From Agarophyton chilense (Eukaryota > Rhodophyta > Florideophyceae > Gracilariales > Gracilariaceae): a stretch of DNA of 64,000 nucleotides. The notes beneath the pieces were generated by a model. The model was not told the DNA's origin. It saw nothing but the letters and a program-made list of their open reading frames with translations, and did not search any database. Both the position numbers and the translations under genes were made by a program. Below, in pieces: positions 11,103 to 21,739 of this stretch (positions are counted from its first letter, which is position 1; each line of letters begins with the position of its first letter). Location of the stretch: contig JARGXX010000098.1 of assembly GCA_030374765.1 (NCBI GenBank), positions 1,426,001 to 1,490,000 on the forward strand, written 5' to 3'.

Positions 11103-11627
11103 ATGCCGCGCCGCCCCGTTACTCGCCAAGCGCCGGGAGTCTTACCCGAAGAGATCGATGAAGTCATGCCGAATGACCCACTCGAAGAAGTCGAAGAAAC
11201 TCCATTACAAGGCCAAGAGCCGGAGTATACCGACGATGATCTCTATGGAATTGTGAAACCACACCTGCACGAAGTTTGCGCCCCTTATTGCAAGAAAGTG
11301 CAAGAAGTGGACGAGAAGATCGCACGCAGAATCTGCTTATTGGACGAACTACTACAGAACCGGCAAGAAAACACCATCCCAAAGGCAGTCGCTCTGCCAC
11401 GGATGCCGCTGGTTCCTGGTTCACAAGCAGAAAAATTCAACACGAAGTTCAAAGCTCTATCCCAGAAGTTTGTCCAAGACACACTGGAAATTCTCATCGA
11501 TGCACGAGGTAATGATCTTAAAGCCCCCAAGATGAAAAGAAAAGAGCATTTGGAGCAAGCCATGGAGAAACAACAGGAGGCCTTGTATGAGTCGTTTACC
11601 GTGTCAACAATTATAAAACGGCCATAA
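11103..11627 (+). CDS. N-terminal protein of Penelope-like copy 3
   Basis: A 174-residue frame beginning at an ATG (MPRRPVTRQAPG). It is acidic near the start (repeated Glu and Asp), then predicted helical and charged, with KVQEVDEKIARR and a Glu/Lys/Gln-rich end that could form a coiled coil. I recognise no catalytic domain. Position upstream of a reverse transcriptase on the same strand suggests it is the N-terminal region of the same element, as in other Penelope-like elements whose RT is preceded by a poorly conserved extension. A function cannot be assigned. Confidence 0.5.
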   Translation: MPRRPVTRQAPGVLPEEIDEVMPNDPLEEVEETPLQGQEPEYTDDDLYGIVKPHLHEVCAPYCKKVQEVDEKIARRICLLDELLQNRQENTIPKAVALPRMPLVPGSQAEKFNTKFKALSQKFVQDTLEILIDARGNDLKAPKMKRKEHLEQAMEKQQEALYESFTVSTIIKRP

Positions 11628-12741
11628 GTTCAAACCCTTCTACACCGCTATAAAGAAGATCTTTCGAAGACATTGAAGAACTCCCAGTTTCTGTCCGAAC
11701 TATCGTGTTCCTTTGGTTACTACGTCAACACCGAGAAGAAAAATGCCCCACTTCTGAAGAAATCCGCAGAAGATGCTGATGAAGAGGTGTCCTCAACCGC
11801 TGGGGTCGATCAGTTGCGGAAGCAGTCGAAGGCCCTCCGAGAAGATGTGAAGTCGATGAAGATGAAGACGAAGCAGCAGAAGAAGAAAAACCCCCCCAAA
11901 GCCCAGAAAACCCCTAAACCGCCTCAAGGGGGATCAAACGCGGGGGGAGGACGAAGAAGAAGACCAAAGGAAACCCGAAGCCTGGAAAAAATGGCAAGTG
12001 CGGCGCCGCAGAACGTGGCGCCAATCAAAATTAACTGGTTTCAGGCCTAGGAAACCCCGATCATTGGAGCATATGGAACTGAAGTACAACCCCCAATCGA
12101 CATTGATGATACAGGCGTACCTTTCGCAGTTAAGAAAGTACTGTCTGTTGGGGGAGGATTTGTGCTCAGGACGCCACTCAAAGTTTGTCTTCGAGACAAA
12201 GTGGACCAACTACTAAAGGCTCTAGGATCGGGATTCAGGAGGATCGAAAACACACTCTTGATGCGCACATAAAGAAAAATGGAGAGAGTCATCAAACGCA
12301 TCAAGGTTAAACGACCTCCTACCTTGCATCTAACGCTGATGCGAGGAATATGGTACATCATGAACATGGGGTGGGTTGTCAAAGAATCAGACAAAAACCT
12401 CGGCCTCACGTTAATGAGCCGAAAGTTCTCTGACAATCTGGTTAGTAAGGAAATCCACGAGGATGTATTCTCTGAGGTCAGCTCCTTCCCCCTTGAAGGG
12501 CTCCTCAGTAACATCGATGGTATCTTGCAAAACAGCCGGAAACCCTGACAATACCAGAAGGATCATATGCAGCATGCCCTTAATGCCACAGATCCAGCCC
12601 CCTTCTACGTACTGCCGAAAATCCACGAGCCAACAGTCAAATCTAGACCTATAACTGCTTCCCACTCGTACATTACGGGGGCGTTGTCCAGAGAATTGAG
12701 TAAACCTTAACAAAGAAGTTCTCAAGATCCCAGCGATATTA

Positions 12742-13659
12742 GTGATTAGCTGGCAGACTGTTGGGCAATTGGAACGAATGCATATACCTTTTGATTGTGT
12801 GTTCTTGACATACGCCGTGGAAAGATGCTACCCTAACTTGGACCTCCAGGATGCGATTCAAGTGTTAACCAGTGAACTGCCACTCATCTTTACGGCTAAC
12901 AACGCATTCTGGACACAAGTGTCACGACTCATCATGTACAATAACTTTGTTACTGATGGAAACGGGGTTCATAGACAGATGGAAGGAACAGAAACAGGGA
13001 CAGCGGTTGCCTCTGCCTTTGCCAATCTCTATCTGTTCTACAAGTTCCGACGGATTTTCATTGACTCAGTCAGCAGTGTCATCATAAACCGCCGGTATAT
13101 TGACGACGGTCTAGTGGTACTGCGATCCAAAAAGGCTGCTGAGAAGCTCATGGAAAGGCTGAACAACTGTTCAAACCTAAGCCTGACATGGGATATCAGC
13201 GACAGGAAAGCCATCTACCTAGATCTGGAGATATACAAAGGACGACGGTTTTTCTTTGAAAACATTGTGGATATCAAGGTGTTCACCAAGCCTATATCCA
13301 AGTTCTTGTACCTCCATGGAAAGTCCAATTCTCCCACGCACACATTCCCTGGGGTCTTGAAAGGAGAAATGATTAGATATCTCCGGAACACCAGTGATGA
13401 GACTACGTGGAAACTTAAAGTGAGCCATCTGTTCAAGATGCTGGCAAATCGTGGATATACGGGAAAGTATCTACGGACAGCACTGGACTATGTGGGCTAC
13501 CGCGACAGGAAACGGATCCTAGGACAGTCCCAGAAGAAGCCACCTAATTTGGGAGAATTCGTGAGGTGTAACTATCACCCACGGATTAAAAGAGTGTGGC
13601 GGATACTGGAGGATTGGTTCACCCTAAGGATGCCGAATCATGGAATCAGAAACAAGTAG
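12742..13659 (+). CDS. Reverse transcriptase, Penelope-like (C-terminal two thirds)
   Basis: A 305-residue frame with clear reverse-transcriptase motifs: motif A region LTYAVERCYPNLDLQDA, motif B region TGTAVASAFANLYLF, catalytic motif C INRRYIDDGLVVL, motif D/E region AIYLDLEIYKGRRFF, then the C-terminal block KPISKFLYLHGKSNSPTHTF and LFKMLANRGYTGKYL. The RNA-dependent DNA polymerase of a Penelope-like element would use these. The fingers domain lies upstream in more decayed sequence. Fragments 1 and 2 carry the same motifs. The start given is only where the open frame begins; no proper initiator is implied. Confidence 0.75.
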   Translation: MISWQTVGQLERMHIPFDCVFLTYAVERCYPNLDLQDAIQVLTSELPLIFTANNAFWTQVSRLIMYNNFVTDGNGVHRQMEGTETGTAVASAFANLYLFYKFRRIFIDSVSSVIINRRYIDDGLVVLRSKKAAEKLMERLNNCSNLSLTWDISDRKAIYLDLEIYKGRRFFFENIVDIKVFTKPISKFLYLHGKSNSPTHTFPGVLKGEMIRYLRNTSDETTWKLKVSHLFKMLANRGYTGKYLRTALDYVGYRDRKRILGQSQKKPPNLGEFVRCNYHPRIKRVWRILEDWFTLRMPNHGIRNK

Positions 13660-13669
13660 CCAAGGACCC

Positions 13670-14395
13670 TATATATATTAGAGGTTGTAAGTGTGGGCTG
13701 GCGCTTGGTAAAACGCAGTTGTCAGTAGCGCTTGGTAATTACATACACCAAGCGCCAGGCGCTGCATTCGACGTATGTGCGATTTTGACCCCCTGGATGG
13801 AAAACGTTGTGCTGGAGAGCGCGTATGACACATTGGCACGCTCAAAAAATCGTGGCTCATTGCGCTCAGGCGCTTCGTTCGGGTAACGTAGCGCGCGACT
13901 TGCCAGATGTTGGGGCGCAGCACCCATTTTCGCAATATTTGCTTTTGAAAAAATCATAAATTTTAGGCGCGCTGGGCTTTCTGCCAAATCCTGCGTTTGC
14001 ACATGCTTTATTGTAACATTTTTGCTACACAACGTGGAGGCGTGCGTCGAGTGTGGCACTCAAAGGCGCTTGGTTTCAGCCACATCTCCGCTGCACAGTC
14101 GAGCTGTGTTGTAAGCTCGATAATGTGCGAAATTTTTATCAAAAGAAAGGGTTAGGGTATGCGTTTGCGCTTGGTTCTGTGGCGATTTCGTGGAGGCAGT
14201 TGGCACATTGTCAGGCATTTTGTATGTGCGTTTTTGGGGTCGTGGACGCGGCTAAAAAAGGTGCGTTTGCGCTTGGTTCTAGGATGGTTTTCATATCCGG
14301 CAACACTGGGGGTCGATATTCGTTGGTATTGTCAAGTTCAATGTAGGTTGAGTGTGGTGAGTAGTAGGTCAGGCGAGTGCTGGCGCCACACTCTC
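13670..14395. repeat. A repeat, isolated copy
   Basis: First of twelve A units in the window. It starts at TATATATATTA and ends at CACACTCTCA, where a terminal-inverted-repeat element takes over. Inside are six copies of GCGCTTGGT, five direct (13,701; 13,728; 14,066; 14,167; 14,269) and one inverted (13,747). The first direct and the inverted copy form an 11-bp perfect inverted pair. This copy and the one at 18,036 form an older subfamily sharing CAGGCGCTGC where later copies have CACGCGCTGC. Open frames across it are not conserved like genes; I regard it as non-coding subtelomeric sequence. Confidence 0.9.
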
Positions 14396-15118
14396 AAATT
14401 ATGAGCCGTAATTCGCAGTTGACCAAAAGTGCCCGCAGGCAATTTCACTCAATGTGAGCAAACTTTTTTCCCTCCTACCAGGTGCCATACCAAGGCCATA
14501 GCTACTCTATAGAGGCGATTCCCATGCCTGTGTCTCTCTTTAATGGCTTTATTCCGGCGTTAACGAAGGTTATCGAAACGGTTGGGGCTGAACGTCTTTT
14601 CTAGCGGCGGCCAACCATAGATTACCACAGGCGAATACTGTCGAATGTGAAAGGTGAACGAGCTCGCGTAAACGGTGTCGACAGACATGTTTGTGGAAAG
14701 ACATGTTTTGGTGCACTTCCGAGAATTAGTAGCATCTGTATAAAGAGGAGAGTGGTGAAAAGGTTTGGTGTTTTAGAGTACTTGGTTGAAATTGAAAAGT
14801 GGAATGTATATTAGTTGTGACACTGTGCAGTGGAGAAGAAGCGCTGTGCGGAGTGAAGGGGTTTAGTGAAACATCATTAGGCTTTCGGTTTTGCAATGGC
14901 GCTTGAATTGGGTCTACAGAGGCGTATGCGAGATATGAGGGGTGTGGTGAGAGTTTAGGAATGTGGCCCAAATGTAGGGAGAGGCGTGTGGGCGAAGGCC
15001 AAAAACGGGGTGTGGGGGGCCCAGCGGGGTGTTTTAGGATGTGGGCAGACGTAGTCAAAAAGGGCGATTGGGATTGCCTGCAGGCAATAAATTTCAACTG
15101 CGAATTACGGCTCATAAT
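14393..15118. mobile_element. Terminal-inverted-repeat element, copy 1 (non-autonomous, MITE-like)
   Basis: The left arm, from CAAATTATGAGCCGTAATTC at 14,393 to about 14,440, is mirrored by a right arm at about 15,073-15,118 that reads ATTGCCTGCAGGCAATAAAT and then GAATTACGGCTCATAATTTG. The ~48-bp arms enclose about 630 bp with no protein-coding region I can support. The inner left ~190 bp match copy 2. Length and long arms suggest a non-autonomous DNA transposon or foldback element. No transposase is present and no target duplication was identified. Confidence 0.65.
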
Positions 15119-15164
15119 TTGCACCCCGATTGTTGATTTGCATTATTATTTCACATTTTCGGGG

Positions 15165-15970
15165 TGCAAATTATGAGCCGTAATTCGCAAGTGACCAAAA
15201 GTGCCCGCAGGCAATTTCACTCAATGTGAGCAAACTCGTTTCCCTCCTACCAGGCGCCGTACCAAGGCCATACTCACTGTATAGAGCCGATTCCCATGCC
15301 TGTGTCTCCCTCTAACGGCTTTATTCCGGCGTTAACAACGGTTATCGAACCGCTTGGGGCTGAATGTTTATTGTAAGAGTTGGCCATCCCAACACTACAA
15401 CATTCAAAGACTGTCAGGTAGGAAGGGTTACCTAGTGCGTCCTAAAGCTACCGACAGAGGTTGTTGTACAAAAGTGTTTGTCGGTGCGTTGGCGAGAAGT
15501 TGTAGCAGCAGAGCGAGTGGTGAGGAGTTGAGGTAGCAATTGACCTGCTGGGTTGAATGGTGAATCTTTGATCATCGTTTTTATTACGTGATACAATGGG
15601 TTGAGGTAGTTGTGCGCGCTCCAAGAGAAGCAGAAGAACAAAAGTAAGTTTAAACGTTTGAACTGACTATTGAGATTAGTCTACGGTGGTTCATGCCAGA
15701 TTTTCCGCATTTGTTCGGGGTTCATAGTGTTGCACAAAAGTAAAGAGAGCCGGGTTTCAAACCTGATTTGCGGCATTTTACGCATTTAGAAGCGTTTAAA
15801 ATATGTCCAGGAGCGGGGTGGAAAACCCTGCCGTAGAACTTGTTCTGGGGTGCGTTTCTAGGACTTTAGGCTGTGGAGGGTTGTTTTGGGGTGTTGGCGT
15901 GTTTAGTTGAGAGTGTGCAAGAATTGCCTGCTGGCAGAGTTTTTCAACTGCAAATTACGGCTCATTATTT
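15165..15970. mobile_element. Terminal-inverted-repeat element, copy 2
   Basis: Same arm sequence as copy 1, starting at GCAAATTATGAGCCGTAATT and closing with a diverged inverted arm at about 15,925-15,970. About 45 bp separate it from copy 1, and those 45 bp are themselves bounded by CACCCCGA and TCGGGGTG. The first ~190 bp inside each left arm align between the copies (CTACCAGGYGCCRTACCAAGG). The interior differs afterwards. No transposase seen. Confidence 0.65.
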
Positions 15971-16011
15971 GCTACGTGATTGTTGATTTGCATTATTTTT
16001 TCGCACTTTCG

Positions 16012-16067
16012 GGGTGCAAATTATGAGCCGTAATTCGCAGTTGACCAAAAGTGCCCGCAGGCAATCC
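16012..16067. mobile_element. Solo left arm of the terminal-inverted-repeat element
   Basis: A third left arm, again preceded by TTTCGGGGTG, runs into unrelated sequence after CCCGCAGGCAAT. I found no partner arm to its right within the window. It could be a truncated third copy or the flank of a palindromic unit formed with the right arm of copy 2. Confidence 0.6.
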
Positions 16068-16125
16068 CAAACATTAAAAAATAAAAATATTAAATTATCA
16101 TAGAGGGAAACCGAAAGTGGCAAAA

Positions 16126-16200
16126 CGCGACACGAGGCCACGAGGCCACGAGTCCACGACGCCACGACGCCACGACGACTCCGCGCCACGACTCGAGGCA
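16126..16200. repeat. Short CCACGAxGC minisatellite
   Basis: About 70 bp made of near-tandem CCACGAGG, CCACGAGT and CCACGACG units. It is low complexity and carries no coding signal. Confidence 0.7.
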
Positions 16201-17190
16201 TTTGTACAGCAAGGCCCGGTGGGTGATGGCGATTGTTGTGCAATTGGTGTGCACTGTTTACAGTGTCGCTGTTGTATAGTTGGGACACGAGAGGCACGTA
16301 CGAGATGTTATGGGCATTGTACATTTTCGGACAAGCGCTGCCAAACAGCGCATGTTTATCGGTGGCAGCGTGACTCCCATTCAGAATTTTTCAGCGTCGT
16401 GCGTTTGAGTGTATGTGTGTGTTACTGCTTCCGCGTCGTGCCCGAATGGTATGGGGGCGTGGACGTGACAAAAAAGCGCCTTTGCGACGCACGTTTTACA
16501 TTATCTGAGAAGCACGCGTGTGCGCGTGGTGGAGCGAGCGACGGTGATGTGATTGCTGTTTGCAATATACAAACTGAACATTCTATCAGAATGTCGCTGT
16601 CGAATTCTGCAGTGCATTAAAACTGTGCAGCCGGCTTTGTGCGCAGCGGTGCGTGGCACTAGGCCCACCCCCACCGGAGTAGAAGGGAGGGTTGGGCACA
16701 GAGGGATTTAGCCTCGCAAATTGTATTGGGGGTATCGAGAGAGCCGGGGATTTTAGGCGGGAGGAGTAATGAATAGGGCTTGCAAACATGCCATAGTTCG
16801 GAACAGCGACAAGCAGACATAATGTGCCAGTGCTTTAAGTTGCGACAAGGAAGCGAGCCGTTTTGTCGCGCAATTTGGCCGAGCTGGCGCGCACGTCACA
16901 CAAACAAACAAACAGCATATACATGGTAGACACACGCGCGAGAGCGCCATGGACGCGCGGCGGTGACTGTAATAAAGGGCAACGGCTCCAGCGCCCGCTG
17001 TGAATGACGTTGTCGGTGAGCGCTCTCTTTGGCCTGCATACAACACGCGTTGGCACACGCGGCTCACTCGGACGCGCACGCGACGCATCCATGTCACGCT
17101 GTGTGCAACACGGGCTTGTCTTGTAGGGGCGTTGTGAGCTATAAGAAGTGAGGCGACGGCGATCTGTGACAAGAAAACAACCGGCACAGG
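16201..17190. other. Spacer with no recognised gene
   Basis: About 1 kb in which I see no gene, RNA or conserved repeat. Open frames on both strands are short and have no family resemblance. It may be the remains of the element whose C-terminal zinc-finger region follows at 17,330. Confidence 0.4.
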
Positions 17191-17329
17191 TTGCAGTTTA
17201 GTATAGCAGCTTCACAGACAAGAACCCATCCACATCCTTGGATTGCATGCTGTGGGTGGTTTTCGAGGGGTTGGGACTATGATCATGCAGCCCACGCAGA
17301 GAATCACGCCACTTGGGACACACGCATCG

Positions 17330-17692
17330 CCCCAGCCAAGGCCGGCCGCGCAGGCGACGACGGGGTTGGCGCCGCCGGTGACGGCAGGCGCAAAAGAGCC
17401 GTGGCACGGAGACGCTGCACATCTCATTGAGGCACAGCGGTGGGGCTTGAACCCATGGACGAGGAAGTGGAGCGTAAAATACTTTGGATATGTAATCGAC
17501 GCGATCATCATAGGCCCCTGTCACTCAAAGCAGCGTGTCTCTCACAGTCAAGCGTTCAAGGCCACCGTACTTTGTGAGTTGTGTGGGGCAACTTTCATCA
17601 GCAAGGGCAATCGGAACCGGCACCGCCGGGTGGTGCACCAGGGGAAACGCGTGAGGTGCAACCGCGCACAGTGCAACGAGGTACGTACGTGA
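17330..17692 (+). pseudogene. C2H2 zinc-finger protein fragment, copy 2
   Basis: A plus-strand frame encodes about 100 residues, including HLIEAQRWGLNPWTRKWSVK and KYFGYVIDAIIIG, and then a classic C2H2 finger (17,572-17,637, CELCGATFISKGNRN then HRRVVH, spacing Cys-2-Cys-12-His-4-His). It ends in a basic tail NRAQCNEVRT. A diverged copy is at 8,490-8,870. Both are followed by the E repeat. It is probably the C-terminus of a retroelement or transposon protein of unknown family; the N-terminal body is missing here. Confidence 0.5.
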
Positions 17693-17784
17693 AGGCACGC
17701 AGCGGTAGAATTTGAGCGCGCGCACGATATATGTTCTAACGGAGACACCGCCTGTCCTTTCGTCGCTCCGATCAGACCTTTACA

Positions 17785-18025
17785 CAAATAGCTGACATGC
17801 GGCGGCACTGCCGCCGATGGCATCACGGCACGCCGCCACGACCATGCGCGCCGCGTTCTGAGTAAACTGAAACTCCCGTGCGAAGGTGAGATCAGACCTT
17901 CTTCTATTTGCACTACATCTATCTCCGTACCCCTCTCGGACACGTGCGCCACGACTGCCTGCGAGAAGTATAAAGCATTTGGGGAAGAAAACTTGTAATT
18001 GGTGTTTAGGGCATTTAGAAAAGCG
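17785..18025. repeat. E repeat, copy 3
   Basis: Third degenerate copy of the E repeat, starting at GACATGCGGCGGCACTGCCG and passing through GAGATCAGACCTTCTTCTAT. It is shortened on the right, where the A repeat begins at 18,036. It sits directly after the zinc-finger fragment, as at 8,870-9,270. Confidence 0.65.
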
Positions 18026-18035
18026 TTAGGGGGTC

Positions 18036-18763
18036 TATATGTATTACAGGTTGTAAGTGTGGGCTGGCGCTTGGTAAAACGCAGTTGTCAGTAGCGCTTG
18101 GTAATTACATACACCAAGCGCCAGGCGCTGCATTCGACGTATGTGTGTTTTTGACCCCCTGGATGGAAAACGTTGTGCTGGAGAGCGCGTATGACACATT
18201 GGCACGCTCAAAAAATCGTGGCTCATTGCGCTCAGGCGCTTCGTTCGGGTAACGTAGCGCGCGACTTGCCAGATGTTGGGGCGCAGCACCCATTTTCGCA
18301 ATATTTGCTTTTGAAAAAATCATAAATTTTAGGCGCGCTGGGCTTTCTGCCAAATCCTGCGTTTGCACATGCTTTATTGTAACATTTTTGCTACACAACG
18401 TGGAGGCGTGCGTCGAGTGTGGCACTCAAAGGCGCTTGGTTTCAGCCACATCTCCGCTGCACAGTCGAGCTGTGTTGTAAGCTGGATAATGTGCGAAATT
18501 TTTATCAAAAGAAAGGGTTAGGGTATGCGTTTGCGCTTGGTTCTGTGGCGATTTCGTGGAGGCAGTTGGCACATTGTCAGGCGTTTTGTATGTGCGTTTT
18601 TGGGGTCGTGGACGCGGCTAAAAAAGGTGCGTTTGCGCTTGGTTCTAGGATGGTTTTCATATCCGGCAACACTGGGGGCCGATATTCGTTGGTATTGTCA
18701 AGTTCAATGTAGGTTGAGTGTGGTGAGTAGTAGGTCAGGCGAGTGCTGGCGCCACACTCTCAG
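18036..18763. repeat. A repeat heading tandem copy 1
   Basis: Begins TATATGTATTACAGG and ends CACACTCTCAGCTAAAG. It is closest to the isolated A copy at 13,670. It is followed by a ~125-bp linker (GACGCGTGCAGTGCGTTTAG to GGTCAGGGCCT) that also follows the array copies. The linker then leads to B repeats here but to TTTAGGGG tracts at 50,640 and 56,620. Confidence 0.9.
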
Positions 18764-18887
18764 CTAAAGAAGACGCGTGCAGTGCGTTTAGTGAGGTAGG
18801 GATGACGTATGCATAACGATGCCAGGTAGGGTCTTATGACGTTAAGGTTTGTCCAACAGTGGCATCGCCACAAAGTAGCTATTGGTC

Positions 18888-21700
18888 AGGGCCTGAATAT
18901 ATTGGTGTTTTGCCATGCTGAAAAATCAATGTATTTTTTGATGTCTGTGTCTGAGTTGAAAACAGGGCCGGCCAGACAAAAAATTGTTAAAATTATGCTG
19001 TGGCGCAGGTCAAGCAGCCACACATGTATTTTGATTAAATCTACCGAATAGCAGGCCTCAGTACACTGCAAATGCAAGTCTGATCGAGACTAGAAAAGTG
19101 CGATAGAAGGTGCCAAAAATGGAGGTTGTCCGAGACAAAACGGGTGTCTGAGACACCACGGGTGTGTATGAACTTGTGACAGTTGCCATACCAAACTCAT
19201 CCCTGGGCACTGGACTACACGTTGCACGGGCATGTAACGCGGCTAAACACGTAGTAAGACGTGTGAGGGAGGATCTTAGAGAAATCCAAAGTGTACAGTT
19301 GAACATGGTGGCCGCTAGATGATCTGATCTAATTTTCGAAAAGCTTGGGATTTGGGTGTGTTTGGGAGGGGTTTTACAATCTGAGAAAAGGTCTTTGCCG
19401 TGTGTGCGGTAGAAGGCAGATGACTAGCTCGTGATTCACCGAACTGTGGACACGCACAAGTAGGGCTGAGGAGAGCGTGTTGGATGTGAATGATGTGTAA
19501 GAGTGCTGAAGAGGGACCGAGTTGGACACAAAAACCGTGTGATGATTGGCGTTTTAGCGTGCCGAAAAATGTTTGAATGACTTGCAATCCCTTGAGAAAA
19601 GAGGTGGGTTTAGGGGAAGATGCACCATTACGGGGTTTTATATTTGCAGTAAGGAAAACAATCTTCAATATAATGGTGTTTTAGTAAGCTGAAAAGGCAT
19701 TGAATTCTAAACCCCTGAATATATTGGTGTTTTGGCATGCTGAAAAATCAATGAATTTTTTGATGTCTGTGTCTGAGTTGAAAACAGGGCCGGCCAGACA
19801 AAAAATTGTAAAAATTATGCTGTGGCGCAGGTCAAGCAGCCAGACATGTATTTTGATTAAATCTACCGAATAGCAGGCCTCAGTACACCGCAAATGCAAG
19901 TCTGATCGAGACTAGAAAAGCGCGATAGAAGGTGCCAAAAATGGAGGTTGTCCGAGACAAAACGGGTGTCTGAGACAAAACGGGTGTCTGAGACACCACG
20001 GGTGTGTATGAACTTGTGACAGTTGCCATACCAAACTCATCCCTGGGCACTGGACTACACGTTGCACGGGCATGTAACGCGGCTAAACACGTAGTCAGAC
20101 GTGTGAGGGAGGATCTTAGAGAAATCCAAAGTGTACAGTTGAACATGGTGGCCGCTAGATGATCTGATCTAATTTTCGAAAAGCTTCCGATTTGGGTGTG
20201 TTTGGGAGGGGTTTTACAATCTGAGAAAAGGTCTTTGCCGTGTATGCGGTAGAAGGCAGATGACTAGCTCGTGATTCACCGAACTGTGGACACGCACAAG
20301 TAGGGCTGAGGAGAGTGTGTTGGATGTGAATGATGTGTAAGAGTGCTGAAGAGGGACCGAGTTGGACACAAAAACCGTGTGATGATTGGCGTTTTAGCAT
20401 GCCGAAAAATGTTTGAATGACTTGCAGTCCCTTGAGAAAAGAGGTGGGTTTAGGGGAAGATGCACCATTACGGGGTTTTATATTTGCAGTAAGGAAAACA
20501 ATCTTCAATATAATGGTGTTTTAGTAAGCTGAAAATTCATTGAATTCTAAACCCCTGAATATATTGGTGTTTTGGCATGCTGAAAAATCAATGAATTTTT
20601 TGATGTCTGTGTCTGAGTTGAAAACAGGGCCGGCCAGACAAAAAATTGTAAAAATTATGCTGTGGCGCAGGTCAAGCAGCCAGACATGTATTTTGATTAA
20701 ATCTACCGAATAGCAGGCCTCAGTACACCGCAAATGCAAGTCTGATCGAGACTAGAAAAGCGCGATAGAAGGTGCCAAAAATGGAGGTTGTCCGAGACAA
20801 AACAGGTGTCTGAGACAAAACGGGTGTCTGAGACACCACGGGTGTGTATGAACTTGTGACAGTTGCCATACCAAACTCATCCCTGGGCACTGGACTACAC
20901 GTTGCACGGGCATGTAACGCGGCTAAACACGTAGTAAGACGTGTGAGGGAGGATCTTAGAGAAATCCAAAGTGTACAGTTGAACATGGTGGCCGCTAGAT
21001 GATCTGATCTAATTTTCGAAAAGCTTCGGATTTGGGTGTGTTTGGGAGGGGTTTTACAATCTGAGAAAAGGTCTTTGCCGTGTGTGCGGTAGAAGGCAGA
21101 TGACTAGCTCGTGATTCACCGAACTGTGGACACGCACAAGTAGGGCTGAGGAGAGTGTGTTGGATGTGAATGATGTGTAAGAGTGCTGAAGAGGGACCGA
21201 GTTGGACACAAAAACCGTGTGATGATTGGCGTTTTAGCGTGCCGAAAAATGTTTGAATGACTTACAGTCCCTGAATATATTGGTGTTTTTGGAAGCTGAA
21301 AAATCATTGAATTTTTCGATGTCTGTGTCTGAGGTGAGAACAAGGCCGTTTAAAAAAAAAATTGTAAATTTTATGCTGAGGTCCAGATTGAGCGGAAAGA
21401 CATGTTATTTTAATGAATTTAGCGAAGAACACGCCTCACGACGTTGTAAACGCATGTCTGTCCGGGATTGAAAAAACACCATGAATGGTGCTGAAAATCA
21501 AGGTTGTCTGAGAAAGCACGGCTTTGTCTGAAGCCCGTTCCAGAAAGTTAGGACAGCTGCCAGATTCAACGCAGCCTATGTGCATCATGTTGAGCCCTTT
21601 TGGCGTCGCCCGAAACACGTTAAGGTTCTCTCTCGTATCGCTGAACCCGAACATTGTTAAACGACTTTAACCCCAAAATAACTTCACGGTAAAATCCTTA
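18888..21700. repeat. B repeat array, about 840-bp units (tandem copy 1)
   Basis: Units start at CTGAATATATTGGTGTTTT at about 18,890, 19,711, 20,551 and 21,268, giving periods of about 821, 840 and 717 bp; the last unit is diverged. The 821/840 difference comes mainly from one versus two copies of an 18-bp motif (TGAGACAAAACGGGTGTC). Each full unit carries a segment like GTGGGTTTAGGGGAAGATGC and GGGGTTTTATATTTGCAGTA that resembles text beside the TTTAGGGG tracts. Short minus-strand frames repeat with the units but show no protein family, so I do not call them genes. At 21,724-21,740 is a 7-bp stem GAACTAT/ATAGTTC. Confidence 0.9.
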
Positions 21701-21739
21701 CTGTCATACTATCACGAGTCTCAGAACTATATGATAGTT

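Larger units (their letters stand above)
11103..13665 (+). mobile_element. Penelope-like element fragment 3, longest copy
   Basis: The most complete Penelope-like copy. An N-terminal frame (11,103-11,627) is followed by a Lys-rich low-complexity stretch (about 11,670-12,050), a degraded middle (about 12,050-12,700) and a well-preserved reverse-transcriptase C-terminal two thirds (12,742-13,659). It is interrupted in several places between the N-terminal frame and the RT, so it is unlikely to be active. It ends only a few bases before the A repeat at 13,670. No GIY-YIG endonuclease is visible. Endonuclease-less Penelope-like elements (Athena, Coprina) are known to add onto telomeric ends, which would fit this setting. 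Confidence 0.7.

Noticed and set aside
13670-14400. Recurring 97-, 80- and 134-codon frames in every A unit
   Set aside because: They overlap on both strands, one begins without an ATG, substitutions between units do not favour any frame, and no domain is visible. They repeat because the DNA repeats.
18888-21700. Repeated 72-, 88- and 117-codon minus-strand frames in B units
   Set aside because: No family resemblance and low-complexity text; they recur only because the 840-bp unit is tandem.
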